64,000 nucleotides of DNA from Armigeres subalbatus (Eukaryota; Arthropoda; Insecta; Diptera; Culicidae). The notes under the pieces are model-generated. The model made no database searches. It was not told the origin of the DNA and saw only the letters and a list, made by a program, of their open reading frames with translations. The position numbers and the translations under genes are program-made. The stretch spans positions 106,803,935-106,867,934 of the forward strand of contig NC_085139.1 of NCBI RefSeq assembly GCF_024139115.2. The letters run 5' to 3'. Shown here in pieces: positions 53,750 through 64,000 of this stretch; the first letter of the stretch is position 1, and every line of letters begins with the position of its first letter.

Positions 53750-56700
53750 TTATTATAGCTATTTCAATTCTGTTAAAACTTGTCAAATTGCTTTGAATTG
53801 ATCAAAACATAATGACAAAAAAAAACATAAGTTCGTATTTCCTTCGCATGCCATATTTTCAATCTTGTAAGAAAAACCATCAGTCAATCGGCAGATAAAA
53901 AAAACAAGAAATTATGCAAATGACAAACAAATTAATTTGCTGCCTGACGAACGTCAAACACTGTCTAAACAAATCAATACACTGATCCGTACAATCCGCA
54001 ATCTTCTTTCATTTGAGCCGAAAGAAGCTTCCCAGTGGCTACAGGAACTTTTCGTTTTTAGCCACATGTGTTTAGTTATCGGCTCCCAGGGTGTGCAGAA
54101 ATCGCTCTCAATAGATAACCAACAAATCTCGCTTAACTTTTCAAAAGGACCTAAGTAACATTTTTTTCATGAATTAATTTGGATAGCGCAATCAACAGAA
54201 AAACATGAAAGCTTTTGATTGCAGTACTCAAATTAGAGAAGTAATGATAAAACGCTTTGATCTCACTAATTTTGTCTTGGGGGCTATATTTTTTTACACA
54301 GCTGTATAAAACAACGCTCCTGTTATCCTCGAAAATGTTCGTACATAAAGGCTATTCTACTGTATGAATAATCAGTAGAGGAGCCGAAACCGTTTTGCTA
54401 AAATAAATACCTCACTGTATCGTGTTAAGGTTAAGCAGGACAAAAAAGAAATCCCATCCCGGACTTCCCCCTGCTGACTTTGTCAAACTAATCTTGTAAT
54501 CAGTACAATTGGATAAGAGAGTCGAATGGAAAAACGACGACATCGTTCAAGAGGACCGAAACCAAATAGATAGATGGATTCGGAGAAGAAAAAAAGAAAA
54601 ATCCAATTCAGCGGAAAACGACACATTTCCTTTATTCGGGCTTCTTTTGGGATGGGTGAACGCTGTCGCTGTGTGCTGCTGGTGGTCCGTTTAGATCACG
54701 TCGTCTTCCAAACCCACATCAGTTGAGGATTTAATGCATTTTCTTTTGGTAGTTGTTCTTGAACAGGATTAGGATGTCCTGTGTTCTCTGCTTAAAAAGT
54801 GGCATTTGACTGAAACTATTGTTAGGAATCGTTAAATTTGTTAGTTTTCGCATCACTCATCTAAACTTTTCGACCACTATTTAGAAAATGTATCTAAACA
54901 AGAACCAGTTCGACGAAATCTTCAGTTGAAGATAATCTAACATGCTGCTAGATATCTTACCATCGGCTTTAAGATCTCATGTTTAATTCAGGCTCCATTT
55001 CGGTCGACCCGAATAGGAGAAACTTCGTCTAGCTCTAGGGCTTCAATTTCTCCCCTCGCTCGTTTGTTCGCCGCAACCGTGCCTTCACCGGCAATGACTC
55101 CATTTGCGAGCAGGTGCCTGCTCGTCGTTCTTAAGGGTGGAAACGTTATCAGGTGGCATTTTATTACCTTCAGGCATCGTATTACCCACATGTACATGTG
55201 GGTGCCTTTGTATGTTCTATGCTGCGGAAAACTGCCGAACCAAAAATTTATATCAGCTAATGTTTTTATATCTTCATCTATAAAGGGAAGGAAGGCTTCA
55301 TTAAGCCAGCTTCCCATCCCCCGCTGGAGGGTTTCGTCTTGATATTGATCAACATCATGTTCATTAAATCATTTGGCATTGATTCTACGTGTAAGATGAT
55401 GGTATCTCTTAAAGGCGTTTGCCTTTCAATGTGCATCTTGATAGAATGGTTTTCTCTCATGAATGCTGAGATGTCTTGAGTAATTCATCTAAGCATAAGG
55501 TTTTTCCTAAAGTTTAAGATATCTTTGGGTTTTATTTCACGTTGTGTACTTGTTTACCACCTCACATAACATTAATAGCAGAAATTCATTTTTTTAGCAG
55601 TTGTAGGTAACATGTTCATAATATAATATATTATAGATAATACTTTTGAAGGAATGCTTATTGAATGTCCTAACACAAAAGTTGAAGTAATTTTATGCAG
55701 AAAACAGCTACAAAACCTTACAAAACCTTATAAGAAAAGTTGAAACGAAGGACATCAGCAGATTCGGGAAGCATTCTTCCCCCAATTTTGCGCCAATGTT
55801 ATCCTTCCCTTCTAACGGTATCTGCCCATAGCTTGCATCTCCGTGTAAACGTGTCGTGCTTGATTTGGCGCTGAAAGGGATCGTCGTTCCTCTATTTGCT
55901 CCATTTGTCCGCCCGTCTGGACGGACGGACGGTAGCCTCGGCTGATGCTGCTGCGCCCTTGCCATTGTTGTGCAAGAAGGAAATGATTTATTTGAAGGCT
56001 GCTCGGCTTTTATTAACTGGAACCCCAATTGACACGTTCCCGGGTGATGAAATCACAATAAAGAGATTGGTCACCCTAGGAATGCACCCCACCGGAGAGG
56101 AAAATTTGTTCTCGATCGCTATCGGTGTTGCTGCTGCTGCTGCTTCTGCTGTCGCTGCTAAGTGGGTGGTGGTACGAGATACGAGACGAACGACAACCGG
56201 GAACAATGAAACGATTATTGCTAATCCGGGAGAATCCTTAATCTTGGCAACAATTTATTTTGACGCCTTCAATCGTTTCTGTGGTTTGCGTTTGCGACCT
56301 GTTCGCCCTGTTGGGGTGTGAAACTTTTCCTATGGTTTCTTTCTGTAATCCCCGGTACGAATGACGACGACGATGGCAAAAGTGTCGGAAAAGTACAGCT
56401 TGTTATTGGTGTTGCATGCGGTTGGCTGCCTTTGACATGGTTGAAGCAAAATTGTGAACCATCTAATCACCAAAGGGAAAAAAAAACTTATTTCGCAGTT
56501 TCTTTCTATTTTGCGGAAAATTGTGAAACAACAAAAGCCGATGATAATGCCACAAGTAGTGGTGCCCACTAATTGCTTTTCGTTTTGCTATGTGTTGATA
56601 AGTGCAGTATTGAACTTGAAGCTCATGTCAATGTGATGCTCAGGTACTCAATTGGTTTTGGTTCACCTTTGGAGTTGTGGTCTGAATTACAATTGGTTAG

Positions 56701-58590
56701 GAATTACAAGTCCTAAGTAGATCAAACTGCCCGACATTTCGACTGTGTAAGACAAGCTTTTTCTGGGGTGTAGTATATCCATAATAAGTAATGAGCCTCC
56801 TTATTGGGTGATATTAACGTCACTTAAAATCAGTACCTTAAAGTAGAAGGTGTTTTACTTAACCTCCTCCCTACAATTGGCGACGAGGGGGAAGAACAGC
56901 GGAACATGTTGGAGTTAGCGGAGGGATTGCAATTTTCAGTCGGCGGTAATTGCGGATGTGAGAGGAAACAAACTAGTCTACAACGCAAATGGAAACGGTG
57001 AATATTTTTTCAGAAAAAAAGTAATTTATTTTCTACTGAGTAAAATGCGCTTAAAAGCTAAACTCAGTATGAAACCAATTCTGGTGGGGAAGAGATTTTT
57101 TTTTTTCGAAAACAAGAGTTTGATAATTGCTATAGTGTTTCAGATTGTTAATCAGTTAAGAAAAACCAGATTAATCCACCTAGCGGGATATTTTTTCATC
57201 TCCTGCCAAAATTTCAAATTTTCTCTGTTTCTAACTGAAAAAATTCAAGAATCGAGCAAATAATTATGCCAATACTCACACCAAAAAACGAAGTATCTTT
57301 GAGAATCCTGGAATCTGATCGGAGGAGCGGACAGGACAGTAGGCAAGGTCGTTCAAGGATCAGTTTCGATCGAGTCGTGGCTTCGGACGAGAGACCCCTC
57401 TGTGAATTGGTGTTCCAATTCATTATTCGAATCACTCGGAAAGCATGAGTGACGGGTGGATTGGATTCATCAAAAATGATTCCCAAGATGATGCGTTCAA
57501 CCTCTGTATCCTTCAGAATTCTACTTTTGTATCGGTACATCGGCGAGTTTAGTCTGGTGCTCTGATGGTGAGTTATAGGGCGTTTCCACTTCTAGAAGGC
57601 ATGTCTTGCCACCCGAGGTAAGTGGATTTATTTTCCAGTTAAACATGAGTGATCTAGTAATTGATGTATGCCATAAAGGGCTTTTGCCGCAAGCAATCAG
57701 GCAAACGATGTCTGTTGCTACTATGTATATATGATGCCCGCTATTGAAGAATCGTCAATCAGTGCCGGTCAAATTGATTTGTAACTAGCATGGCGTACAA
57801 TTTAAACATCTATTTCATGGTCTACACAAGGCTACTGGGCCTTATATTCAGCATGACCTATCATTAAGTTACACATGAGAAAAATAATTCAATTGTTTTT
57901 TTTCCTGCTAGAGAACAATGTAAAGCATGTTGGCGAAAGGCATTTAAGGTTCGATTTCCCAAAATTAGGCATCTTCTTCGAAAACATATTTGTAGGCATA
58001 GTAACAAATAACTTCCACCATAACTGGTACCAGATAGCTTTTCGTGAAAAGTTCCTTCTTTTGAAAGGACCAGCGTCTGATGTCTTTCGTCGATTCATAC
58101 CATTCATACCAGTTATTAAATAGCTTTTGCACATATACGTTGGTAATTCATTCCATGCTTCCAAAACAAAAAAAAGGGTTTGCGAAGTATTGTAAAATAT
58201 TGCAGGCCAGTTTTTCATTTCGGAGATTATTTTAAACAAAATGTGAATATGCCATTATATTTTAACAAAATGCCAAAATTTCCTTCAAATAAATATTACA
58301 CCATTTTCCTAGAATTTGTCATAGTTAGTGCGTATGATACCCCAATTGATTGCAAATTTGCAGGAGCGTGCTGATGATGCCTCTACCGTTAGTGTCTGGA
58401 GTCGTAAAGCTATGAACAATTTTAGTTTCTTTTACTTTTTCCTTATATGTTGTTTTTAATATGTAAAAGCAATTAGATATGGTTTCAAAAAACATTATAT
58501 GAATAGTTCTCAAATAACAAATTATTAACTGTTTATAAATAGACATGAGGACGTTTCTAATGAAAGGCTTTCTTTTTTGAATATATGGTT
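53750..58590. other. Largely unique 4.8-kb stretch
   Basis: No supported gene. Frames noted: plus 53937-54158 (no ATG) with an unassigned LSFEPKEASQWLQEL; minus 54988-55317 ending VAANKRARGEIEALELDE, which could be a transposon ORF1 remnant; plus 55896-56321 with a (gct)n-derived Ala run. At 57160-57190 ccagattaatccacctagcg is a 5' fragment of the repeat also found at 59490. A small hairpin, ccgtctggacgg, is at about 55913. Confidence 0.35.
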
Positions 58591-58594
58591 TTTC

Positions 58595-58745
58595 AAAGAT
58601 GGTATCTGGGGAAAGCGAGCGACTTGGCGAGCGTGGGGCGTATCCGAGGATGGAGAGATGCGGCCTCGAACCGTGTATTGTGGCGTCAAATTGTTGATTC
58701 AGTGTTATCTGTTTAGATGTTAACTAAATAAATGAATGAATGAAT
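58595..58745 (+). mobile_element. LINE 3' end remnant with (aatg)n tail
   Basis: A frame reading GWRDAASNRVLWRQIVDS, then a stop, then a short untranslated stretch and aaataaatgaatgaatga, resembles the end of RTE-type polyproteins (compare RLRGWRRVAEWRRLLY in the copy at 44650). Only about 150 bp is present, so it is a heavily 5'-truncated insertion in plus orientation. Confidence 0.5.
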
Positions 58746-59464
58746 TTGGGGAAAGCTAGACATTTTCACTAGAGTTTTCCGGGAAAGCAGATTAAAAAAA
58801 TAAGTTCTTTCGTCCGACCCAAATTAAATACGAGTTTAAACCTATCAGACAGACTCATTGTGCCGGAGAATATGGAGATGCTGTAAGTACAAATATGGTA
58901 TAATTTTATCGTCTTATGAGTTTTTGCTTGTTTTTCATCCATTTGTTTCTTTTTCTCGTTCCAGAGAGCGAGAAATGGCGCTTAAACCTAGGCCTACATG
59001 TGCACTGATGTGCATAAGTATTCGTCATGTTTTAATAGTAATATATCTGAATTTATGCGAATACTTCTGCCCGTCTGTGTATAAGCCTGGGCACTAGACT
59101 AAAACTGTGTCCCATCCCAAGACGTCGAGGACTTAAGGAGTGTACATTAATCTTCTTAGCAAAGTCACTCCCAAAGATTCGTCAATCATATTTTCCCTGA
59201 ATGTGAAAAGGTTGGTGCGGCTGTCCCCGTTTCCTCCTTTTGTAGATTCAAATCTCTTCGTTGGTCATGTTATTTATTTCTAAATAATCTGATTGCCGGG
59301 GAGTTATGGATTGTCTCCCAATTCAAGCCTGCACGGTGGACCTTGCCGTTTTAATACTTTTGTCATATTTATGATATGTTGCAAATATTAATGCAGACAA
59401 GAAAATGTTCGGGAACACAACCGACATTTCCAGGATGCTTTTCAATACTGGCTGTGCATGTGCT
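58746..59464. other. No gene seen
   Basis: AT-rich; a 79-codon plus frame at 58858-59097 has no motif. No repeat was recognised. Confidence 0.4.
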
Positions 59465-59494
59465 AAGACAAGACAAGACAAGACAAGACAAGAC
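59465..59494 (+). repeat. (aagac)6 microsatellite
   Basis: Six exact tandem aagac units abut the start of the interspersed repeat that follows. Confidence 0.95.
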
Positions 59495-59605
59495 CAGATT
59501 AATCCACCTATCGGTGATGGCGCCTTTCTCGCGAAAAAAGGTAATAAATGTAGCCTTTACGCTTACACCTCGATGTTGTACAAGAAAGGCAAAAAGTTAC
59601 ACCGT
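59495..59605 (+). repeat. Short internally deleted copy of the mosquito repeat
   Basis: Starts ccagattaatccacctatcg and gcctttctcgcg (5' end as at 26012 and 57160) and ends tagcctttacgc with ttgtacaagaaaggcaaaa (3' end as at 32180-32225 and 60155-60200). The middle with the (CA)n is missing, so it is probably a deletion derivative linking the 5' and 3' parts of one family. Confidence 0.65.
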
Positions 59606-59884
59606 CTAATGTTATGATAGAAAATTTACACTAGTAGACGACAGATGGCGCTGCCAAAAGTTTCTCGAATTTCCTATGTTCCTATGTTCGGACAATTTCA
59701 TAGTACTATGAAACTCAACGAAGAGCATACTTACGCCTAAATGAGTGCAACACGAGCATCTTTATAGTACGATGAAACTCTTAATGGGAAGCCACGGATA
59801 AAATATTCATAGATGCAAGGCATTTTTCATAACACATTATTGTTCTATGTGACTATGTCTCATCACTATTTTAATATTATCTAT

Positions 59885-60200
59885 TTTTGCAATTTGCAAT
59901 TTTTATGAAATTCAATAGTGATCAACAGCGTTTTAGTCTCTGTCGGATGCAACTTGTTGCAAGAAAATCGATTAAGTGTTTCTATGTGAAAATTTGGCTA
60001 ATGTTTTTATGGCATTTTGTGCACACACATGCACACATACACACACACACGCACACACGGACAGACAGACATTTGTTCAGCTCATCGAGCTGAGTCGAAT
60101 GGTATATAACACTATGGGTCTCCGGGACTTCTATCAAAAGTTCGAATTTGGAGTGAAATGATAGCCTTTCGGTACAACTTAGTTGTACGAGAAAGGCAAA
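59885..60200 (+). repeat. Mosquito interspersed repeat with embedded (CA)n, copy 3
   Basis: Ordered landmarks shared with 31885-32225: caacttgttgcaagaaaatc, a (ca)n tract at 60020-60062, cagctcatcgagctgagtc, aatggtatataacactat, tctccgggacttctatcaaa and the end gatagcctttcggtac with gtacgagaaaggcaaaa. The frames 59887-60093 and 59982-60230 over it are repeat-derived. Confidence 0.75.
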
Positions 60201-60249
60201 ACGGTGGCCAACGATGTCTGACATGCTCACGCTGAGACATGTAGAAACT

Positions 60250-60572
60250 ATATGTAGACTATTTCTGATTGGGATTTTTTTGAGTGTTCTGCTTTGAGAG
60301 AGATTGAATTTGTCTCTTGCGAACGACCTCGAACGCTCCTCGAACGTCTCAGCGGTATGGGTAATCGATTTACATCAGACAAATGTCTATCCACGATCTC
60401 AGGCCACGTGGCACCTATGAGAGGTCGTAGAGTTCTCTGTATCTTTCTTAAGTAGGTGTCCAACAAACCATCCTTCCCCTTCCTCAGCATTCGCAAGGAC
60501 GTGGCCAGGACAGATCTCGACTATTGGATAATGCATTGCTTCCATCTAAGAGTTAGTGATTAGTCCCAAATC
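60250..60572 (+). repeat. Relative of the 30.7-kb LINE 3' segment
   Basis: ccttccccttcctcagcatt, then gcaaggacgtggccagg and tagtgattagtccca, correspond to ccttcccttccttccgtgat, gtaaggacgtggccagg and gtactaatccca at 30670-30760. It probably belongs to the same LINE 3' region. It ends where the tail of the minus-strand LINE begins. Confidence 0.55.
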
Positions 60573-60721
60573 AATATTTATTTATTTATTTATTTATTTA
60601 TTATTATACATCAACAGGAATGTTGCTGGCCCAATGATGTTATGGATGAAATACAATATAATACAATAGTCATAATAAAAACATACAGATAGTCAAGTCA
60701 TGGCAACACACATTAATATAG

Positions 60722-62250
60722 CTAATAAGCTTGGTCATTAAAAAAACAATAAAATTTACGCCGGAGAACCTCTCGGGACAAATGGAAATCAAACACTTGG
60801 GAAACTTGATTGAATATCCACTGCAAACCGCCTAAAGCTCCTTCCTGACCGTAATTTGTTCGATGGTGTCTTTGCCTCAACATTACATAGTTACGAAAAG
60901 CTTTCGGACGGGCGTTCAGGTTGATAAGCTCAAGAAGAACCTTTGACTGAACCCTGCCTTGTACGACGTCAGCAATGGTCAATGCTCTGGTGACGTTCCT
61001 TCTAACTTGCAAAGTGTCAAGGTTGATCAGGCGACAGCGGCTCTCATAGCTTGGTAACTGGAAAGGGTCACTCCACGGCAGCCTTCGAACTGCGAACCGA
61101 AGAAAACGACGCTGAACGGATTCCAATCCACACCATTGTTGTAGTATGGGCTCCAAACGGCTGAACAATACTCTAGAGTGGGGCGCACTAAAGAGCAATA
61201 GCGATTTCAAGCAATATATGTCAGAGAAAGTTCTAGCGATTCGAAACACAACTGCAAGAGCTCTTGAAGCCTTATCGACGACGTATGCGATGTGCTGCAT
61301 GTAAGTCAGTTGTGTCCAGGATTACCCCGAGATCCTTCACGTGATTCACGCGCTCGATTGTCGTTCCTCTCAATTCATAGTTATACATGATCGGCTCTTT
61401 CTTTCGAAAAAAAGTAATAACGGAGCACTTTGCCGGGTTGATCACCATTCGATTCAATGAACACCAATTTGCGACGGCGTTGAGTTGGCGTTGCAGGTCT
61501 ACGCAATCTGCATATGAGCGGATCTTCAGATAAATTTTGAGGTCGTCTGCATAGGACAACCGTGGGCCTTCGATAACAGAATTCACATCGTTGAAATAGA
61601 GCAGAAAGATCAATGGTCCCAGGTGACTGCCCTGCGGAATGCCAGAGGTGGCACTAAACATAGGTGAATAACAGTCTTCTAAAGTAACCGTTAGTTTTCG
61701 ATCCGTAAGATAGGAACGGAATCAGCTAAGAAGATTTCCATTAATTCCAATTCTCTCAAGCTTAGCGATTGCAATCTCATGGTTCACCTTATCGAAAGCG
61801 GCAGATAGATCCGTGTAAATACCATCCGTTTGAGCTCGTTCTAGTAAGCTGTCGGTAACATACGAAGTTAGGCACAGTAGATTTGTCGTGGTGGATCGAC
61901 CGACAATGAACCCATGTTGATCATCGCTCAGGTACTGCTTACAATGGAAAGCATTGGATCCATGACAACCAACTCAAATAATTTTGAAACAGCGCTCAAT
62001 GAAGTAACGCCCCGGTAGTTATTGACGTCACGCTTGCTGCCTTTTTGTAGACTGGAAACATTTGCGCCTTTTTCCAACATGACGGGAACAAACCGGTTGA
62101 CAGAGAAAGCTGGAAAATGCATCGAAGTGGAGAAAGCAGGGAAACGATGTGTTTCTTGAGTAATGAGGACGGAATCCCATCGGGGCCTGGATGGAATGAG
62201 GATTTCATTCTGGTTGTGGCATTGGAAATCGTCGTGTCTGAAACATCCAC
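60722..62250 (-). pseudogene. CR1/Jockey reverse transcriptase and C-terminal region, frameshifted
   Basis: Frame 61996-62250 gives GPDGIPSSLLKKHI (block 1) and LFPSCWKKAQMFPVYKK; frame 61928-62122 gives KRDVNNYRGVTSLSAVSKLFE; frame 61272-61661 gives GIPQGSHLGPLIFLLYFNDV and the catalytic YADDLKIY; frame 60722-61300 gives the 192-codon C-terminus with SVQRRFLRFAVRRLPW and LPSYESRC, ending in a stop at 60722. The gap 61670-61920 holds the middle RT blocks in broken frames. Confidence 0.87.
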
Positions 62251-62564
62251 GCTGCTTAGCGTCTGATTTGTGACCGGAACATTCTCTGCGGCAAGTGAGA
62301 TGTGATTGGCAGGGAGCTCTTCATTTGAGAAAACGCTAGCAAACTTAGCAGAGAATAGGCTACAGATATCTTATTGCGTCGAGGCCGATACGTCATCCAA
62401 TACCATAGATAAAGGCAATCCTTTCTCCATTCGTTGCTTTTTAACGTAATTCCAAAAGGATTTTGGATGAGATCGGAGCCTAGATTGAATTCCCTGCTCG
62501 TATCGATGATAACAGGTCTTACTCAAGCGTTCGTATTCGTAGTTCAGCCTGACATAGTGTTGTT

Positions 62565-63694
62565 TCAGCGGGAGTGTATGATATTTGGTAAATCTTTTGA
62601 GTGCGGCCTTCTCATTCTTTTTAGCAAACGTAATTCATTTGTCATCCAAGGAACGCGAGAGCCATCGCGAACAATCTTCTTCGGGACATGCCGATCTATA
62701 ACATAAGCCAAGACGTGCGAGAAAGTTTGTGCAGCGAGATTGACGTCGTCTGAATCCAGAATATGCTCCCAATCCAAATTAGACAACACAGCTTCTATAC
62801 TACGGTGGTCTGCCTTCCGAAAATCGTACGAAACTGCCGATGAAGTGATGGAGAATTCAAGAGAACCATAATTCTTGACTGCGATAACTAATGCGGGATG
62901 ATGTGGAACGAGCTTTACTAATGGTGCGGGTGCAGTTGAAATGAAAGGAGCAGTGTAAAGATCCAAAAATTCGATTGTTGTCATTAGTCACGTTGTTGAT
63001 CTGGAACATATCTGCAGAACTATAGCTGTCAATAAACGTTATGGCTCCAGGATGAAAAGTGGAGAGTGCATGATCTGAATAGAGGAAACCACTATGAATC
63101 GGAATCCAAGCGAGGCCCGAAAGGTTGAAGTCCCCCAATATTACAATTTCGTCTCAAGGAGCCGCATTGCTCGACACAGTACTAACTGACCGGCAATGTG
63201 CATCGATGAGATGAAGATCTCGAGTACGGTCTGGAGGAATGTAAGCAGCACAGAGGAACAAGTGACGGTTTTTGAGTGCGATGGATACCCAAACCTGCTC
63301 AACGGTTCCAAGCGTCATCCACAATGGCTTTCGCCTTTAGTCTCGTCCTAACAGCGACAAGCACTCCTCCTCCTATAGCTTTCGCGCTGTTGTTTGAGTT
63401 GCGATCACATCGGAATACCTCGTACCCGTCCCCGAAAACGTAACCAGAAAGCGTTCTATAATCTAGCCATGTCTCAACAAGCACGATGATGTCGTAGCAT
63501 TGGTCCAGAGCGGCTAAATGATAGTCTTCAATACGACTATTCATCCCTCCAACATTTTGGTAGTATATGTTGAGATCGGAATTCGGGGACCCGGATGATG
63601 GAGCACTGGAAATCGAAACACCATCAGGTAGGGTAACGATCTGTGGTAACGAATATCTGTGGTAACGGATGAAAGTGATGCTACTCTCATACAA
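62565..63694 (-). pseudogene. CR1/Jockey endonuclease and linker, frameshifted
   Basis: The first frame (63299-63694) has IYYQNVGGMNSRI (catalytic Asn), VLVETWL (catalytic Glu) and GGGVLVAVR, typical of APE-type endonuclease. The second (62857-63138) starts MGDFNLSGLAWIP (catalytic Asp/Asn). The third (62565-62984) has DHRSIEAVLSNLDW and VPKKIVRDGSRVPWMTNELR of the EN-RT linker. Shifts lie near 63150-63290 and 62900. Confidence 0.85.
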
Positions 63695-63731
63695 TAGTCT
63701 TGGCTCGTACCACCTACGAATTTGTGCAAAC

Positions 63732-63756
63732 TGCTAAATGCTAATGCTAATGCTAA
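63732..63756 (+). repeat. (tgctaa)n microsatellite
   Basis: Four tgctaa units with one extra a between the first and second, located between the 5' truncation point of the CR1/Jockey copy and the RTE fragment. Confidence 0.85.
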
Positions 63757-63774
63757 TGGTATCGTTATCGAAGA

Positions 63775-64000
63775 TTACCAGTGAGCCCAAGTACCCAAGT
63801 GAGCTTCAACCACCTCGATTTCATCACCATCAATACAAACTCGTGGTGGGTGGCTTACGTTGCTCTCTCTTGTGCCTCTTCCTATCATGTACTTCGTCTT
63901 TGACGTGTTGATGACTAGTCCAATCGGTTTACCTTCGCTTTTCAGTCTGATGTTGGGTTTCTCCATCCTCTCAAAGTTACGTTCCATAATATCTATGTCG
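63775..64000 (-). pseudogene. RTE-type LINE fragment at the window edge
   Basis: The minus frame 63775-63987 reads ERNFERMEKPNIRLKSEGK, GLVINTSKTKYMIGRGTRE and VCIDGDEIEVVEAHLG, the region after the FADD box, and retains the junction missing in the 44650-45225 copy. The plus-strand text at the edge, ttccataatatctatgtcg, equals that at 44992-45010 with one change, so the RT core continues beyond the window. Confidence 0.85.

Larger units (their letters stand above)
60573..63731 (-). mobile_element. CR1/Jockey-type non-LTR retrotransposon, degenerate
   Basis: Minus-strand order: endonuclease, linker, RT, C-terminal region, about 150 bp of 3' UTR and a tail of (aaat)n at 60573-60604. No ORF1 is present on the right, so the copy is probably 5'-truncated near 63731. 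Clade (CR1 or Jockey) is inferred from GIPQGSHLGPL and YADDLKIY; the short-repeat tail fits CR1 better than Jockey. Confidence 0.82.

Noticed and set aside
55896..56321. 141-codon plus frame with an Ala run
   Set aside because: The Ala run is a (gct)n tract, there is no domain, and the opposite strand is also open.

Overview
The window is eukaryotic, repeat-dense and AT-rich, and reads like an intergenic or large-intron stretch of a culicine mosquito genome, most probably Aedes. That assignment is an inference from the repeat set: tRNA-derived SINEs of the Feilai type with an (AAG)n tail, RTE-type and CR1/Jockey-type non-LTR elements, a BEL/Pao element, an R1-like poly(A) tail, and many short TA-flanked or 8-bp-TSD MITEs. 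I found no complete host gene, no canonical tRNA or rRNA, and no CRISPR or prokaryotic feature. A few short coding-like stretches with plausible splice signals (near 2.0, 4.7, 20.1 and 40.8 kb) are listed at low confidence.

Layout. 0-7.5 kb: mostly unique DNA, a GC-richer candidate 5'-exon region (3.4-4.8 kb) and one MITE (6.17 kb). 7.5-9.7 kb: a 1.76-kb non-autonomous hAT element with an exact 8-bp duplication, carrying a degenerate 23-bp minisatellite, followed by a 198-bp MITE and a long hairpin. 9.7-19.9 kb: degenerate simple arrays, nested palindromes, a second copy of the 198-bp MITE and a SINE. 22.3-25.6 kb: a SINE and a 2.7-kb 23-bp minisatellite joined to a hAT-like end; this is an inverted, expanded relative of the 8.0-9.2 kb unit. 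26.7-31.0 kb: two diverged copies of a ~1.8-kb segment. One copy carries a 422-bp foldback and is followed by a 248-bp Helitron; the other carries an 852-bp LINE-end-derived insertion with 99-bp promoter-like monomers and a 20-bp duplication. 34.4-36.0 kb: an R1-like 3' end containing a hAT MITE. 37.9-38.9 kb: a dimeric ~52-bp tandem array split by a palindromic element. 39.5-43.5 kb: unique DNA. 43.5-48.4 kb: a hAT-type MITE, RTE fragments, a BEL fragment and a BEL LTR. 48.4-52.8 kb: a degenerate BEL/Pao pol region on the minus strand, hit by two TA-flanked MITEs. 53.7-58.6 kb: largely unique. 59.5-63.7 kb: mosquito interspersed repeats and a CR1/Jockey-like pol on the minus strand. 63.8-64.0 kb: an RTE fragment running off the window.

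Nothing here acts as a co-operating gene set. The coding material is retrotransposon pol, all of it broken by frameshifts, deletions or insertions. The main value of the window is as a layered record of insertions: at least seven insertions can be bounded to the base by their target-site duplications, and two of them can be checked against empty-site paralogous sequence inside the same window.
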